Part shown: positions 26,378 to 35,213 of the stretch, one piece after another
Layout: every line of letters begins with the position of its first letter
Position numbering within the stretch: the stretch's first letter is position 1
From: 73-13 sp035555435
GTDB lineage: Bacteria; Actinomycetota; Actinomycetes; Actinomycetales; Microbacteriaceae
NCBI GenBank assembly: GCA_035555435.1
Contig: DATMGN010000031.1
Location: 62,001-126,000 of the forward strand
DNA: 64,000 bases
Direction: 5' to 3'
Made by a program: the position numbers and the translations under genes
The notes under the pieces: generated by a model
Databases searched by the model: none
Told to the model about the DNA's origin: nothing
Seen by the model: only the letters and a program-made list of their open reading frames with translations

Positions 26378-29300
26378 TCGCTCACCGCCTCGACGATGTG
26401 GATCGCGCACGGTCCGTACGAATACCGGTCGGTGCAGTGCGTCGCGACGCTCGCGATGAAGGTCGTCCCGCCCATGATGTCGGCCGCCTCGCGGATGCGT
26501 CCGCGCCACTCCTCGAGCTGCGCGTCGTCGAGGGGCGGCTGTCGCGGGGAGTCGACGGGGCCCGAGCGCTTCTTCGGCTCCCGACCGAGGACGACGAGAC
26601 GCGCGCCGCCGTTCGCGAGCGCCGCCGTCAGCTCCCCGACCTCGCCGCGCAGCCCGCCCGCGACGAGCGCGACCTGATAGGCGGCGAGCTGGGCGTGGTC
26701 GGCGACGGACGCGTCCGATCCGTGGCGCGCCTCCTTGCCGGTCTTGAAATCGACGATCACCGCCGTGCCGCCCGCCATGCGCTCGATGCGGTCGATCTTG
26801 CCCCGGAGGACGGCGCGGTCGATCGGCACCTCGAACTCCGCCTCCCGTGCGATGGTGTCGCCGCCCGCAGCATGCAGCCCGGCCTGGTAGGCGACGAGCC
26901 GGCTCGCGAGCTCCCGCGCGCGGAGCCGATCGGCCTCCGCCTCCCATGCCGAGTCGTAGGGCAGCCCGGCGAGCGCGTGCTCGATCTCGGGGAGCACATC
27001 CTCGACGGACTCGCGATCGATGCGCTCCGCGACAGCGTGCACGATCGTGCCGACGCTCGCCGCGAAGCTGCCGCTGCGGCCGCCGAGCTGCTCGACCGCC
27101 CAATGCAATTGGCAGGTCCCGATCGTCTCGAGCCGGGACGGTGAGACGGGGACGTCCTCCTCGGGGTCGCGCAGCGGCGCCTGGGTCGTGACCGCCGGGA
27201 TGCCGTACCAGGAGTGCGGGTCCGCCCCGGGCACGCCCGCCTCCGCGAGGCGCGCGAGGCCGGCCGCGGCCGCGCGGTCGGCGCCCTCCGATCTCGCGAG
27301 CTCGCGACGCAGCCGCGCGGTCAGCCCTCGCAGCGTGAGCGGCTCGAGTCCGGCCGACTCGACGTCCTCGATCACGGGCTCTCGATGCGTGACCGTCGAC
27401 GTCGAGCCCTCGCTGGCGGCATCGCGCCACGGCGCGATCCGGCGCAGGAAGGGCGACGGCGAGACGTCGGCGCCGAGGATCCCGACCGCGATCAGCCGGT
27501 CGCGCGCGCGACCGAGCACCGAGGCGAGCATCCGGAGTTCGTCGTCCATCAGCTCCTTCCGCCGCGTCGCCGCATCGGTGACGGGCGTCGAGTCCTCGAC
27601 GAGCTCTGCATGGCGCAGGAGCGACCCGCGCGGCCGCGGGTTCGGCCAGACGCCGTCCTCCAGATCGACGACGACGACGGTGTCGAACTCGCGTCCGAGC
27701 AGCGCCGCCGGCGTCCCCACGAGCACCGCGTCGACCGGCCCGCGCCGCGCGAGCGAGTCGTCGGGCAGCCGCGCGCCGAGCCTCCGGGCGACGAACGACG
27801 CGACGGAAGCATCGGGCGTGCGCTCGACGAATCGCTTCGCGGCGTCGAAGAGGGACAGCACCTCATCGAGCTGTTCATCGGCCCACGACGCCTCCATGCC
27901 GCTGCCCCGCGCGGCCTCGCCCCACTCCCGCGCGAGGCCGGAGCGGGACCACGCCTCCCAGAGCGCCTCCTCGATGCTCGCCGAGTCGGCGATCCGCCGC
28001 TCAAGCGCCTGCAGCAATTCGGCGACCCGTCGGGCCTCGCGTGCCGGCCCGAAGTCGAGGACGTCCAGGGCCGCCGGGACGCGCAGTCCCTCGACGAGCA
28101 GCTCGCGGCCCGATTCGTCGCGATCCGCCTTGAGCGCCTCGGCGCGCAGGCCCGTGCGCAGCCGGCGCAGCGCGACCGGGTCGAGTCGCCCGACGCAGGA
28201 GCTCAGGAGCTCCTCGGCACGATCCGCGTCGAGGACCTCGATCCCCGTCGCGAGGGCGAGCGCGAGCAGCAGGCCGTGGGTCGCGTAGTCGGAGCCCCCG
28301 CGCGCCGTCTCGCCTCCGACCTGCGTCGGGACGTGCATCCCCCGCAGCTCGCGGGCCAGCCGTGCCGCCGAACCCGCGGTGCGCAGTGCGACCGCCATCG
28401 CGCCGAACGCCACCCCGTCCCGAGCGTGCCGCTCGCGCAGCCGCCTCGCCACGAACGCGGCCTGCTCGTGGGCGCCCGGCACCCGGACCGCCTCGATCTC
28501 GCCGTCGTCCGGACGGGCGAGCACCTGCCGGCGCCCGCCGAACCCCTTGGCGGGCTCGCTCATCCCGCTCAGCACGCGCGCCTGCACGCCCCGGATCGCC
28601 ACGCCGTGACGATGGGCGGTCGCGAGGACGAGTCGCTCGGGCGCGCGCCCCACCGCGGCCCAGAGGCCATCGGCGGCGGTGAACCCCGCCGGCACCGCAC
28701 CGCGGAAGGTCTGCGTCGCGAGATCCGGGTCGCCGAACGCGATGATCCGGGTCCCCCGTCGACCGAGCGCCCCGAGGAGGCGCAGCGCGCCGAAGCCGAG
28801 CTCCTGCGCGTCATCGACGACGACGAGGCGCAGCGCGGGGGCCGCCGGGTCGCCCTCGGCCACGAGGTCGGCGGCGCGGCGCAGCACGTAGTTGGAGTCG
28901 AGCGGCTCGTACCCCGCGTGCTCCGCCTGGATGCGCTCGGCGACGCGCGGCCAGAACCGCGCGACGGCGCTCCACTCGGGACGGCCCCGCGCAGCGCCGA
29001 GCTCGCCGAGGCGGCGTGCGGAGATGCCGCGCTCGACGGCGCGCGCGATGAGCTCCCGCACCTCGGCCCGGAACGCCGGGAGCTGCCGCACCTCACGTCC
29101 GAGGCCCGAGCCCGACCAGGCGCCGTCTGCGTCCGCGGCGATCTCCTCCTCGATCAGATCGCGGATGACCCGATCGTGGTCGGCACCGCTCACGTAGACC
29201 GGCGGCGGGGCGTCGAGCCGGACCGCCGCGGCGGCGACGATCGAGTGCGCGAGCGAGGCGGCCGTGCGGGCGAGCGGCCCGGGGGTCGCGACGCCGAGCC

Positions 29301-29511
29301 GCGCGGCGAGCCAATCGCGCAGCCCCGCCGCGGACCTACGGGTCGCCCCGAGCACGAGCGCGTCCCCCGGCGACCATCCCCGCGCGAAGACCCGATCGGC
29401 GATGAGCTCGACGATCGTCGTCGACTTGCCCGTCCCGGCGCCGCCGAGCACGACCGCGTCCGCGTCGTCGGCGAGCGCCGTGACGACCGACTGCTCCGGG
29501 TCCAGGTCCAC
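26374..29511 (-). CDS. adnA: AdnA: helicase-nuclease subunit of the AdnAB end-resection complex
   Basis: A 1045-residue protein, the first gene of the adnAB operon. Motor motifs: Walker A GGAGTGKST (~22-30); motif II is DDAQE rather than DExQD, suggesting a weakened motor. The C-terminal RecB/AddB-type nuclease has GTIVHAVAER, a KIDRIERM strand and AVIVDFKTGK. Iron-sulfur ligands: one cysteine before the nuclease (GTCQLHW) and Cys1026 and Cys1035 at the end, but the expected middle cysteine is Arg1029. GTG 29511 is supported by TAGCGT at 29523-29518, 6 bases upstream. Confidence 0.88.
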   Translation of the reverse strand: MDLDPEQSVVTALADDADAVVLGGAGTGKSTTIVELIADRVFARGWSPGDALVLGATRRSAAGLRDWLAARLGVATPGPLARTAASLAHSIVAAAAVRLDAPPPVYVSGADHDRVIRDLIEEEIAADADGAWSGSGLGREVRQLPAFRAEVRELIARAVERGISARRLGELGAARGRPEWSAVARFWPRVAERIQAEHAGYEPLDSNYVLRRAADLVAEGDPAAPALRLVVVDDAQELGFGALRLLGALGRRGTRIIAFGDPDLATQTFRGAVPAGFTAADGLWAAVGRAPERLVLATAHRHGVAIRGVQARVLSGMSEPAKGFGGRRQVLARPDDGEIEAVRVPGAHEQAAFVARRLRERHARDGVAFGAMAVALRTAGSAARLARELRGMHVPTQVGGETARGGSDYATHGLLLALALATGIEVLDADRAEELLSSCVGRLDPVALRRLRTGLRAEALKADRDESGRELLVEGLRVPAALDVLDFGPAREARRVAELLQALERRIADSASIEEALWEAWSRSGLAREWGEAARGSGMEASWADEQLDEVLSLFDAAKRFVERTPDASVASFVARRLGARLPDDSLARRGPVDAVLVGTPAALLGREFDTVVVVDLEDGVWPNPRPRGSLLRHAELVEDSTPVTDAATRRKELMDDELRMLASVLGRARDRLIAVGILGADVSPSPFLRRIAPWRDAASEGSTSTVTHREPVIEDVESAGLEPLTLRGLTARLRRELARSEGADRAAAAGLARLAEAGVPGADPHSWYGIPAVTTQAPLRDPEEDVPVSPSRLETIGTCQLHWAVEQLGGRSGSFAASVGTIVHAVAERIDRESVEDVLPEIEHALAGLPYDSAWEAEADRLRARELASRLVAYQAGLHAAGGDTIAREAEFEVPIDRAVLRGKIDRIERMAGGTAVIVDFKTGKEARHGSDASVADHAQLAAYQVALVAGGLRGEVGELTAALANGGARLVVLGREPKKRSGPVDSPRQPPLDDAQLEEWRGRIREAADIMGGTTFIASVATHCTDRYSYGPCAIHIVEAVSE

Positions 29512-29597
29512 GTGCTCACGCTAGCGGCGGCCCCCGACATGCTCCGCCCGGAGCGAACGCCGCGTGCGCGGCCCATCGCGGCCAGTACGCTGAAGCC

Positions 29598-29822
29598 GTG
29601 GAAGTACGCATCGGGATCACCAACGTCGGACGCGAGATCAGCCTCGAGTCGTCGCAGACCGCCGCCGAGGTCGAGCGCGTGCTCGACGAGGCGATCACGG
29701 CGAACGCGCCGTTCGTCACCCTCGCCGACGACAAGGGCAAGCGCTTCCTGATCCCGACGGCCGGCATCGCCTACGTCGAGCTCGGCGCGGAGGAATCGCG
29801 CCGAGTCGGCTTCGTCGCCTAG
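29598..29822 (+). CDS. DUF3107 small conserved protein
   Basis: A 74-residue protein, full length for the DUF3107 family (Rv3208A/TB9.4 type): VRIGITNVGREISLES at the start and FLIPTAGIAYVELG near the end. Function unknown; soluble, acidic, conserved across actinobacteria. GTG 29598 is preceded by TACGCT at 29586-29591 (6 bases gap), so it is likely leaderless. It is divergent from adnA. Confidence 0.88.
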   Translation: MEVRIGITNVGREISLESSQTAAEVERVLDEAITANAPFVTLADDKGKRFLIPTAGIAYVELGAEESRRVGFVA

Positions 29823-29857
29823 ACCGCGACGCACCCGGACCAGCGGCAGGCAGCACC

Positions 29858-30148
29858 ATGCAGATCCTCTACGCGATCGCGATCGGCGCCGTCATCGGCG
29901 TCATCGTGCGCTACACGATCCCCGGACGGCGCAGCCACGGGATGGCGCTCGTCCCCGGTGCGGCCGCCGCCGCGACCGCCGCGGCTTGGGCGATCCTCGC
30001 CTGGCTGGGCTGGGACTGGTCGGTCGGCTGGATCTGGGTCATCAGCCTCGGCGCGGCCCTCGCCGTCGCGCTCGTCCTCGCACTCGTGACGCCCGGCGCC
30101 CGCCAGCGCGCCGACGCCGCGTTCTTCGACCGCGCCAAGCGCGCCTGA
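29858..30148 (+). CDS. Small three-helix membrane protein
   Basis: A 96-residue protein with three hydrophobic segments (~2-18, 31-51, 56-77) and a basic C-terminal tail (FFDRAKRA). It follows DUF3107 after 35 bases and has GGCAGGCAG before the ATG. I do not recognise the family; topology suggests a small inner-membrane protein. It converges with the ferritin-like gene (15 bases). Confidence 0.65.
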   Translation: MQILYAIAIGAVIGVIVRYTIPGRRSHGMALVPGAAAAATAAAWAILAWLGWDWSVGWIWVISLGAALAVALVLALVTPGARQRADAAFFDRAKRA

Positions 30149-30163
30149 GCGACCGGGCCGGAC

Positions 30164-30880
30164 TCAGGCGCTGAGCCCGAGCGCGTCCATCCGACGCGTG
30201 TGCTGCGCGATCAGCTCGCTGAACGCCGGCTCGACGCGCTGCTCCTCGCGGTCGTCGCCGCGCCCCAGATTCAGCGCATCGCGGGCGACCAGCAGCGCGT
30301 CCCCGAGGATGCGCCGGCCCCACAGCGCGAGCCGCGGCGGGAGGCGCGGGTCCTCGCCCATCGCCTCCGACAGCAGCGCCACGAACGCCGAGTCCGCGGG
30401 ACGCGCGCGGTAGGCGCTGCGCACCCGCTCCGCGAGGTCGGCCGGCAGCCCGTCGGCGAGCGCCGCGAACAGGTCGTCAAGGAAGCCGCCCGCGAGATGG
30501 CAGGTCAGCGTCGTCTCGATCCAGTCGTTGCCCTGCGTGAGCCGCTGGAAACGGTCCACGACGGCCCGATGGCGTTCCATCGCGTCGCCCGCGTCGACGC
30601 CGCGCGCCGTCAGCTCCTCGACCATCGCGGAATGCCGGGCGAGCGACGCCGCGGTCGCCGCGGCGAGCACCGCCTTCGCCCGCGTCGTCGGCGCGAGCGT
30701 GACCGCGTGCGACAGGTCCTCGAAGACCGTCAGCTGCACGTAGGCCGCGCGCGCGAGGAACTCCTCGGGCGAGGGGGTGAACTCGTGCAGGTCGATGCGC
30801 GCGGCGGGCGACTGCTCCTCCCGCGAGCGGATCCTCGGCGCACTCGCAGACCTGCGACGGCGCCAGAACCACTCGACCAC
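30164..30880 (-). CDS. Ferritin-like fold protein (Rv3210c/MiaE-like group)
   Basis: A 238-residue, largely alpha-helical protein. Helix segments include LARAAYVQLTVFEDLSHAV, ARHSAMVEELTARGVDAGDAMERHRAVVD and ETTLTCHLAGGFLDDLF; scattered Glu/His residues (FEDL, ARHS, MERHRA, CHLAGG) fit a di-iron four-helix bundle similar to MiaE tRNA hydroxylase. Its position beside DUF3107 and an RhlE-type helicase matches Rv3210c. GTG 30880 is supported by TACGCT at 30894-30889 (8-base gap); a longer frame overlaps the helicase antisense and is rejected. Confidence 0.7.
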   Translation of the reverse strand: MVEWFWRRRRSASAPRIRSREEQSPAARIDLHEFTPSPEEFLARAAYVQLTVFEDLSHAVTLAPTTRAKAVLAAATAASLARHSAMVEELTARGVDAGDAMERHRAVVDRFQRLTQGNDWIETTLTCHLAGGFLDDLFAALADGLPADLAERVRSAYRARPADSAFVALLSEAMGEDPRLPPRLALWGRRILGDALLVARDALNLGRGDDREEQRVEPAFSELIAQHTRRMDALGLSA

Positions 30881-30933
30881 GGGGAGCAAGCGTAGTCGAG
30901 GCGGGCGCGAGACGACCCGGTTCATTCCGCTGG

Positions 30934-30939
30934 TAGAAT
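30934..30939 (+). promoter_or_regulatory. -10 element of the DEAD-box helicase gene
   Basis: TAGAAT, a near-consensus -10, with a short CCCCG...CGGGG hairpin just inside the predicted transcript (about 30948-30963). The predicted 5' leader to ATG 30983 is ~37 bases, unlike the leaderless genes around it; cold or structure control of a helicase message is possible. Confidence 0.55.
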
Positions 30940-30982
30940 GGACCGGTCCCCGACAGAACGGGGTCAGGCGCCCGGAGTCAGG

Positions 30983-32551
30983 ATGAGGGCGCATCGCACC
31001 GCCCGCCGCTGGTCGTCCGCATTCGCAGAGATGGCGCGGCAGGCCGATCCGACAGGCACCGAAGACACCGTGACGTTCGCAGCACTCGATATCGACCAGG
31101 ACATCGCCGAGGCACTCGCCGGCAAGGGCATCACCGAGCCCTTCCCGATCCAGGCGCAGACCATCCCTCTCGGCCTCACCGGCCAGGACATCATCGGCCA
31201 GGCCAAGACGGGCACGGGCAAGACCCTCGGCTTCGGCCTCCCGCTCATCCAGCGGCTCGGCACCGACCCCGCGCCGGGCGTCAAGGCGCTCGTCGTCGTC
31301 CCGACCCGCGAGCTGTGCATCCAGGTCGCCGAGGACCTCGAGCTCGCCGCATCCAACCGGCCGACCAAGGTCACCGCGATCTACGGCGGCAAGGCCTACG
31401 AGGAGCAGATCGAGGCGCTCCAGGACGGCGCGCAGATCGTCGTCGCGACCCCGGGCCGGCTCATCGACCTCAATCAGCAGCGACTGCTGGACCTCAGCCA
31501 CGTCGAGACGATCGTCCTCGACGAGGCCGACAAGATGCTCGACCTCGGCTTCCTGCCCGACATCGAGAAGATCTTCGCCAAGGTCCCCGAGGTGCGGCAC
31601 ACGATGCTGTTCTCCGCGACCATGCCGGGCCCGATCGTCGCACTCGCGCGGCGCTTCATGAACCGCCCGATCCACATCCGCGCGACCGACCCCGACGAGG
31701 GCAAGACGCAGGCGAACATCAAGCACGTCATCTACCGCGCCCACTCCCTCGACAAGGACGAGGTCATCGGCCGCATCCTGCAGGCCGAGGGCCGGGGCAA
31801 GACCGTCGTCTTCACCCGCACGAAGCGCGCCGCCGCGAAGCTCGTCGAGGAGCTCAACGACCGCGGCTTCCCCGCCGTCGCCGTCCACGGCGACCTGAGC
31901 CAGGAGCAGCGCGAGCGCGCGATGGCCGCCTTCCGGGCGGGCAAGAAGGAGATCCTCATCGCGACCGACGTCGCGGCGCGCGGCATCGACGTCGAGGACG
32001 TGACGCACGTCATCAATCACACCGTCCCCGACGACCCCGACAACTACCTGCACCGCGTCGGCCGCACGGGCCGTGCCGGCAAGACCGGCGTCGCCGTGAC
32101 GTTCGTCGACTGGGACGACCTGCACAAGTGGCGGCTCATCGACAAGGGGCTCGAGATGGGCGTCGGCGAGCCCGTCGAGACGTACTCCAGCTCCCCGCAC
32201 CTCTACGCCGACCTCAGCATCCCCGAGGGCACGAAGGGCCGGCTCCCCGGCGCCCACGCCCCCGCCGTGCGCGAAGGCGGACGCCCGCCGCGCGCCGAGG
32301 GCTCGCGCCAGCGCTCACGCGGCGGTCAGGGCGGCGGTCAGGCGGCAGAACGCCGTGAGGGCGGCGCCGACGGCGGCCGCGACAAGTCGCACTCCCGCCC
32401 CTCCGGGCGCCAGTCGCGCTCCGAGCCGCACATCCAGCAGCACGAGTCGGGCGAGGGCGCGCCGGCGAAGCGCCGCCGTCGCCGTCGTCGTAGCGGCGGC
32501 AACAGCGGCGAGGGCTCCGGGCAGCCGGCGCCCGAGACGCCCGCGGCCTGA
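30983..32551 (+). CDS. DEAD-box ATP-dependent RNA helicase
   Basis: About 522 residues. Motifs in order: Q motif EPFPIQAQTIP, I AKTGTGKT, Ia PTRELCIQ, DEAD in VLDEADKMLDLGF, III SAT, IV VVFTRTK, V ATDVAARGID and VI HRVGRTGRAG. The last ~120 residues are a disordered Gly/Arg/Ser tail ending in a run of eight basic residues (KRRRRRRR), typical for RNA-binding extensions. RhlE-like role in ribosome or mRNA remodelling is inferred. ATG 30983 with GGAG at 30974-30977 is chosen; ATG 31031 or GTG 31070 would remove a poorly conserved N-terminus and are also possible. Confidence 0.9.
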   Translation: MRAHRTARRWSSAFAEMARQADPTGTEDTVTFAALDIDQDIAEALAGKGITEPFPIQAQTIPLGLTGQDIIGQAKTGTGKTLGFGLPLIQRLGTDPAPGVKALVVVPTRELCIQVAEDLELAASNRPTKVTAIYGGKAYEEQIEALQDGAQIVVATPGRLIDLNQQRLLDLSHVETIVLDEADKMLDLGFLPDIEKIFAKVPEVRHTMLFSATMPGPIVALARRFMNRPIHIRATDPDEGKTQANIKHVIYRAHSLDKDEVIGRILQAEGRGKTVVFTRTKRAAAKLVEELNDRGFPAVAVHGDLSQEQRERAMAAFRAGKKEILIATDVAARGIDVEDVTHVINHTVPDDPDNYLHRVGRTGRAGKTGVAVTFVDWDDLHKWRLIDKGLEMGVGEPVETYSSSPHLYADLSIPEGTKGRLPGAHAPAVREGGRPPRAEGSRQRSRGGQGGGQAAERREGGADGGRDKSHSRPSGRQSRSEPHIQQHESGEGAPAKRRRRRRRSGGNSGEGSGQPAPETPAA

Positions 32552-32575
32552 TCCTCGGCCCCGCGGCGCGGTCTC

Positions 32576-33307
32576 CTACAGCTCGACGCCGAGCCGGCGA
32601 ACGAGGTCGCGCTCGATCTCGATGAGGTCGGTGTCCAGCTGCGTCCGCGGGCGCGGCTTGTCGATGCGCACCTCGGTCGCGATGCGGCCGTGATCCAGCA
32701 GCAGCACGCGGTCGGCGAGCCGGACCGCCTCCCCCACGTCATGCGTGACGAGGACGACGGAGGGGCGGTGGCGCTCCCACAGGTCGATCACGAGCGACTG
32801 CATCTCCAAGCGGGTGAGCGCGTCGAGTGCGCCGAACGGCTCATCGAGGAGCAACAGGTCGGGCTCGCGGACAAGTGCGCGGGCGAGCGACGCGCGCTGC
32901 GCCTCGCCACCGGAGAGGGTGCCGGGCCATGCGTCGGCGCGGTGCTCGAGCTTGACCTCGCGGAGCGCCTGCCTGGCGACAGCATCGCGTTCTGCCCGTG
33001 ACCCCGCCCCCCGCAGTCCGAAGAGGACGTTGTCCTTGACCTTGTCCCAGGGCAGGAGGCGGGCCTCCTGGAAGCCGAGCGAAGCCGTGCCGGTGACGGT
33101 GATCTCCCCCGACGTCGGCGAGTCGAGTCCCGCGATGAGCCGCAGCAGCGTCGACTTGCCGCTGCCGCTGTGCCCGATCAGGACGACGAACTCGCCCGCA
33201 TCGACCTCGAGATCGAGGTCGTGCAGCACCGGCTTGCCGCCGAAGGCCTGGGTCACGCCGCGCGCGACGACCCTCGGCTGCAGCCCGACGTCGGAGGAGA
33301 TCACCAC
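32576..33307 (-). CDS. ABC transporter ATPase (SsuB/TauB type)
   Basis: A 243-residue ATPase: Walker A GHSGSGKST (~44-52), Q-loop LGFQEARLLPW, signature LSGGEAQRASLARAL, Walker B LLLLDEPFGALD, H-loop VLVTHDVGEA. The Q-loop 'FQEARLLPW' is typical of nitrate/sulfonate/taurine importers. GTG 33307 starts 4 bases after the substrate-binding-protein stop, so it is the last gene of the importer operon. It powers uptake of an organosulfur (or related) compound by the neighbouring permease. Confidence 0.88.
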   Translation of the reverse strand: MVISSDVGLQPRVVARGVTQAFGGKPVLHDLDLEVDAGEFVVLIGHSGSGKSTLLRLIAGLDSPTSGEITVTGTASLGFQEARLLPWDKVKDNVLFGLRGAGSRAERDAVARQALREVKLEHRADAWPGTLSGGEAQRASLARALVREPDLLLLDEPFGALDALTRLEMQSLVIDLWERHRPSVVLVTHDVGEAVRLADRVLLLDHGRIATEVRIDKPRPRTQLDTDLIEIERDLVRRLGVEL

Positions 33308-33311
33308 GGGA

Positions 33312-34307
33312 CTACCGCGTCACCACGAAGGCGTCGGAGAAGTCCGGGATCTCGGTGAGCAGCCCGTAGCGCAGCAGGTCCTCGCCGTGCTGCGTGAACA
33401 GGTCGATCTGCTCCTGGCCGATCGGCTGGAAGTCGTGCGTCGGCCACGTCGCGATGACCTCGAGGACGTCGTCGCCCGCACCGAGCTGCTTGTAGAAGTC
33501 GAGCACGAGCTGCGGGTCCGCCGCGGTCTGGGCCGAGACCTCGCCGAGCGCCGCGATGAGCGCCTCGACCGCCTCCGGGTGCGCCTCGTAGAACGCGCGC
33601 GTCACGAAGTGGAAGACGACGTTGAGGCTGTCGAGCTCGACGCCGTCCGCGACGACGACCGCGCCCGGCTGCAGCTGCGCCGTCGCGAAGTACTGGTCCC
33701 AGATCGCGATCGCGTCGACCGCGCCCGCCTGGAACGCCGCGATGCCGTCCGCCGGCGGCAGGAACTCGAGCGTGACCTCGCTCGGGTCGATGCCCGCCTT
33801 GTCGAGGGCGCGCAGCGCCAGGTAGTGGCCCGTGCCGCCCTGGTTCACCGCGATCGAGTGGCCCCGGAGGTCCTCGATCGACGTGATCCCCGACGCCTCG
33901 CTCGCGACGATGCCGGAGGAGACCCCGGAGGAGCCGCCGTCGATGCCGATCGCGAGGAAGTCGCCGCCCGCCGCGAGGCCCGTGAAGAAGTTCGTGCCGC
34001 CGCCCGAGGACACGTCGATCTCACCCGCGTTGACCGCCTCGAGGGCGGGGACGAACGCCGGGAAGCCGGTCGACCAGACGACCGCGGCCGCGCCGTCCGG
34101 CAGCTCGGTCGCGAGGCCCAGGTCCTTCGAGATGGTGAGGGTGCTGTAGCTGTTGAGCTGGCCGATGCGGACGGTCGGCGCCTCGGCGGCGGGGGCGCCG
34201 CTCGGCTCGGTGGTCGCGGCGGGCGCCGCCGCGGTGCACGCGCTGAGCGCGAGGGCCGCGGCGGCGGCGAGCGCCGCGACCGCACCGGTCTTGGTGCGCA
34301 GTGACAT
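33312..34307 (-). CDS. ABC transporter substrate-binding lipoprotein (SsuA/TauA type)
   Basis: A 331-residue lipoprotein. Residues 1-24 form a lipoprotein signal ending in LALSAC (Cys24 lipidated), then an Ala/Pro-rich linker and a type 2 binding-protein fold: VRIGQLNSYSTLTISKDLGL, GGGTNFFTGLAAGGDF, SIEDLRGHSIAVNQGGTGHY. The profile matches aliphatic sulfonate/nitrate/taurine binders. It is flanked by its permease and ATPase genes on the same strand. Confidence 0.85.
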   Translation of the reverse strand: MSLRTKTGAVAALAAAAALALSACTAAAPAATTEPSGAPAAEAPTVRIGQLNSYSTLTISKDLGLATELPDGAAAVVWSTGFPAFVPALEAVNAGEIDVSSGGGTNFFTGLAAGGDFLAIGIDGGSSGVSSGIVASEASGITSIEDLRGHSIAVNQGGTGHYLALRALDKAGIDPSEVTLEFLPPADGIAAFQAGAVDAIAIWDQYFATAQLQPGAVVVADGVELDSLNVVFHFVTRAFYEAHPEAVEALIAALGEVSAQTAADPQLVLDFYKQLGAGDDVLEVIATWPTHDFQPIGQEQIDLFTQHGEDLLRYGLLTEIPDFSDAFVVTR

Positions 34308-34346
34308 GGGTGTGATCTCTCTCTTGGGTGTGATGCAGTGGAAGCT

Positions 34347-35213
34347 TCAGCCGCGGATCGTCGAACGCCAGCGCAGCAGGACCGCCTCGAGCCAGCGGAC
34401 GATGAGGTCCGTCAGCACGCCGAGCAGGGCGTACACGACGATGCAGACGATGACGACGTCGGTCTGCGAGTACTGGCGGGCGGTCGTCATGAGCGCGCCG
34501 ATGCCGCTCGAGGCGGCGACCGTCTCCGCGACGATGAGCGCGATCCAGCCGATCCCGAGCCCGAAGCGCAAGCCCGTGAGGATCTGCGGGAGCGCACCCG
34601 GGAAGAGCACGCGGCGCCAGATCGTCCACGCGCGGCGGTCGTACACGTACGCGACCTCGATGAGCTTGCGGTCGACGCTGCGGATGCCCGAATACGTGTT
34701 GATGTAGAGCGGGACGGCGACGCCGACCGTGACGAGCATGATCTTCGGCAGCTCGCCGATCCCGAACCACAGGATGAACAGCGGCGTGAGCGCCGTGAAC
34801 GGCAGCGCCCGCACCACCTGCATGGGCCGGTCCACGATGTCCTCGCCGAGGCGCCAGTAGCCCGCGATGAAGCCGAGCAGCACGCCCGAGGCGACGCCGA
34901 ACAGGATGCCGAGGCCCGCGCGCGGCACGCTCGCCGCGATCGAGTCCGCGAGACGGCCGTCGACGATGAGCTCGCCCGCCGCCGTGATCACCGCGCTCGG
35001 CCCCGGGAGGATGCGCTCGTTGAGCCAGCCGAGGCTGTCGGCGATCTGCCACACGACGACGATCGCCACGAGCGACAGCCACGGGCGCAGGCCCAGCCAG
35101 AAGCGGCGGCCCGCACCGCCGCGGCGCTCGGAGCGCCCGGCCGGACGCGCCTGCTCGCGCGCGGGGCCCGCGTTCTGCTCGCCCGTCTCCGGGACCGCCT
35201 CAGCCACCGACAT
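34347..35213 (-). CDS. ABC transporter permease (SsuC/TauC type)
   Basis: A 288-residue permease with about six transmembrane helices. The cytoplasmic EAA-like loop is VAYVYDRRAWTIWRRVLFPGALPQILTGLR (~183-212), the contact for the ATPase. ATG 35213 is chosen because it overlaps the monooxygenase 3' end by 14 bases, a normal operon junction; longer frames are in the monooxygenase gene. The first ~35 residues are a charged cytoplasmic tail. Confidence 0.86.
   Translation of the reverse strand: MSVAEAVPETGEQNAGPAREQARPAGRSERRGGAGRRFWLGLRPWLSLVAIVVVWQIADSLGWLNERILPGPSAVITAAGELIVDGRLADSIAASVPRAGLGILFGVASGVLLGFIAGYWRLGEDIVDRPMQVVRALPFTALTPLFILWFGIGELPKIMLVTVGVAVPLYINTYSGIRSVDRKLIEVAYVYDRRAWTIWRRVLFPGALPQILTGLRFGLGIGWIALIVAETVAASSGIGALMTTARQYSQTDVVIVCIVVYALLGVLTDLIVRWLEAVLLRWRSTIRG

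Noticed and set aside
30164..32257. 697-residue version of the ferritin-like protein
   Set aside because: The upstream part is antisense to the DEAD-box helicase; a leaderless promoter at 30894-30889 supports GTG 30880.
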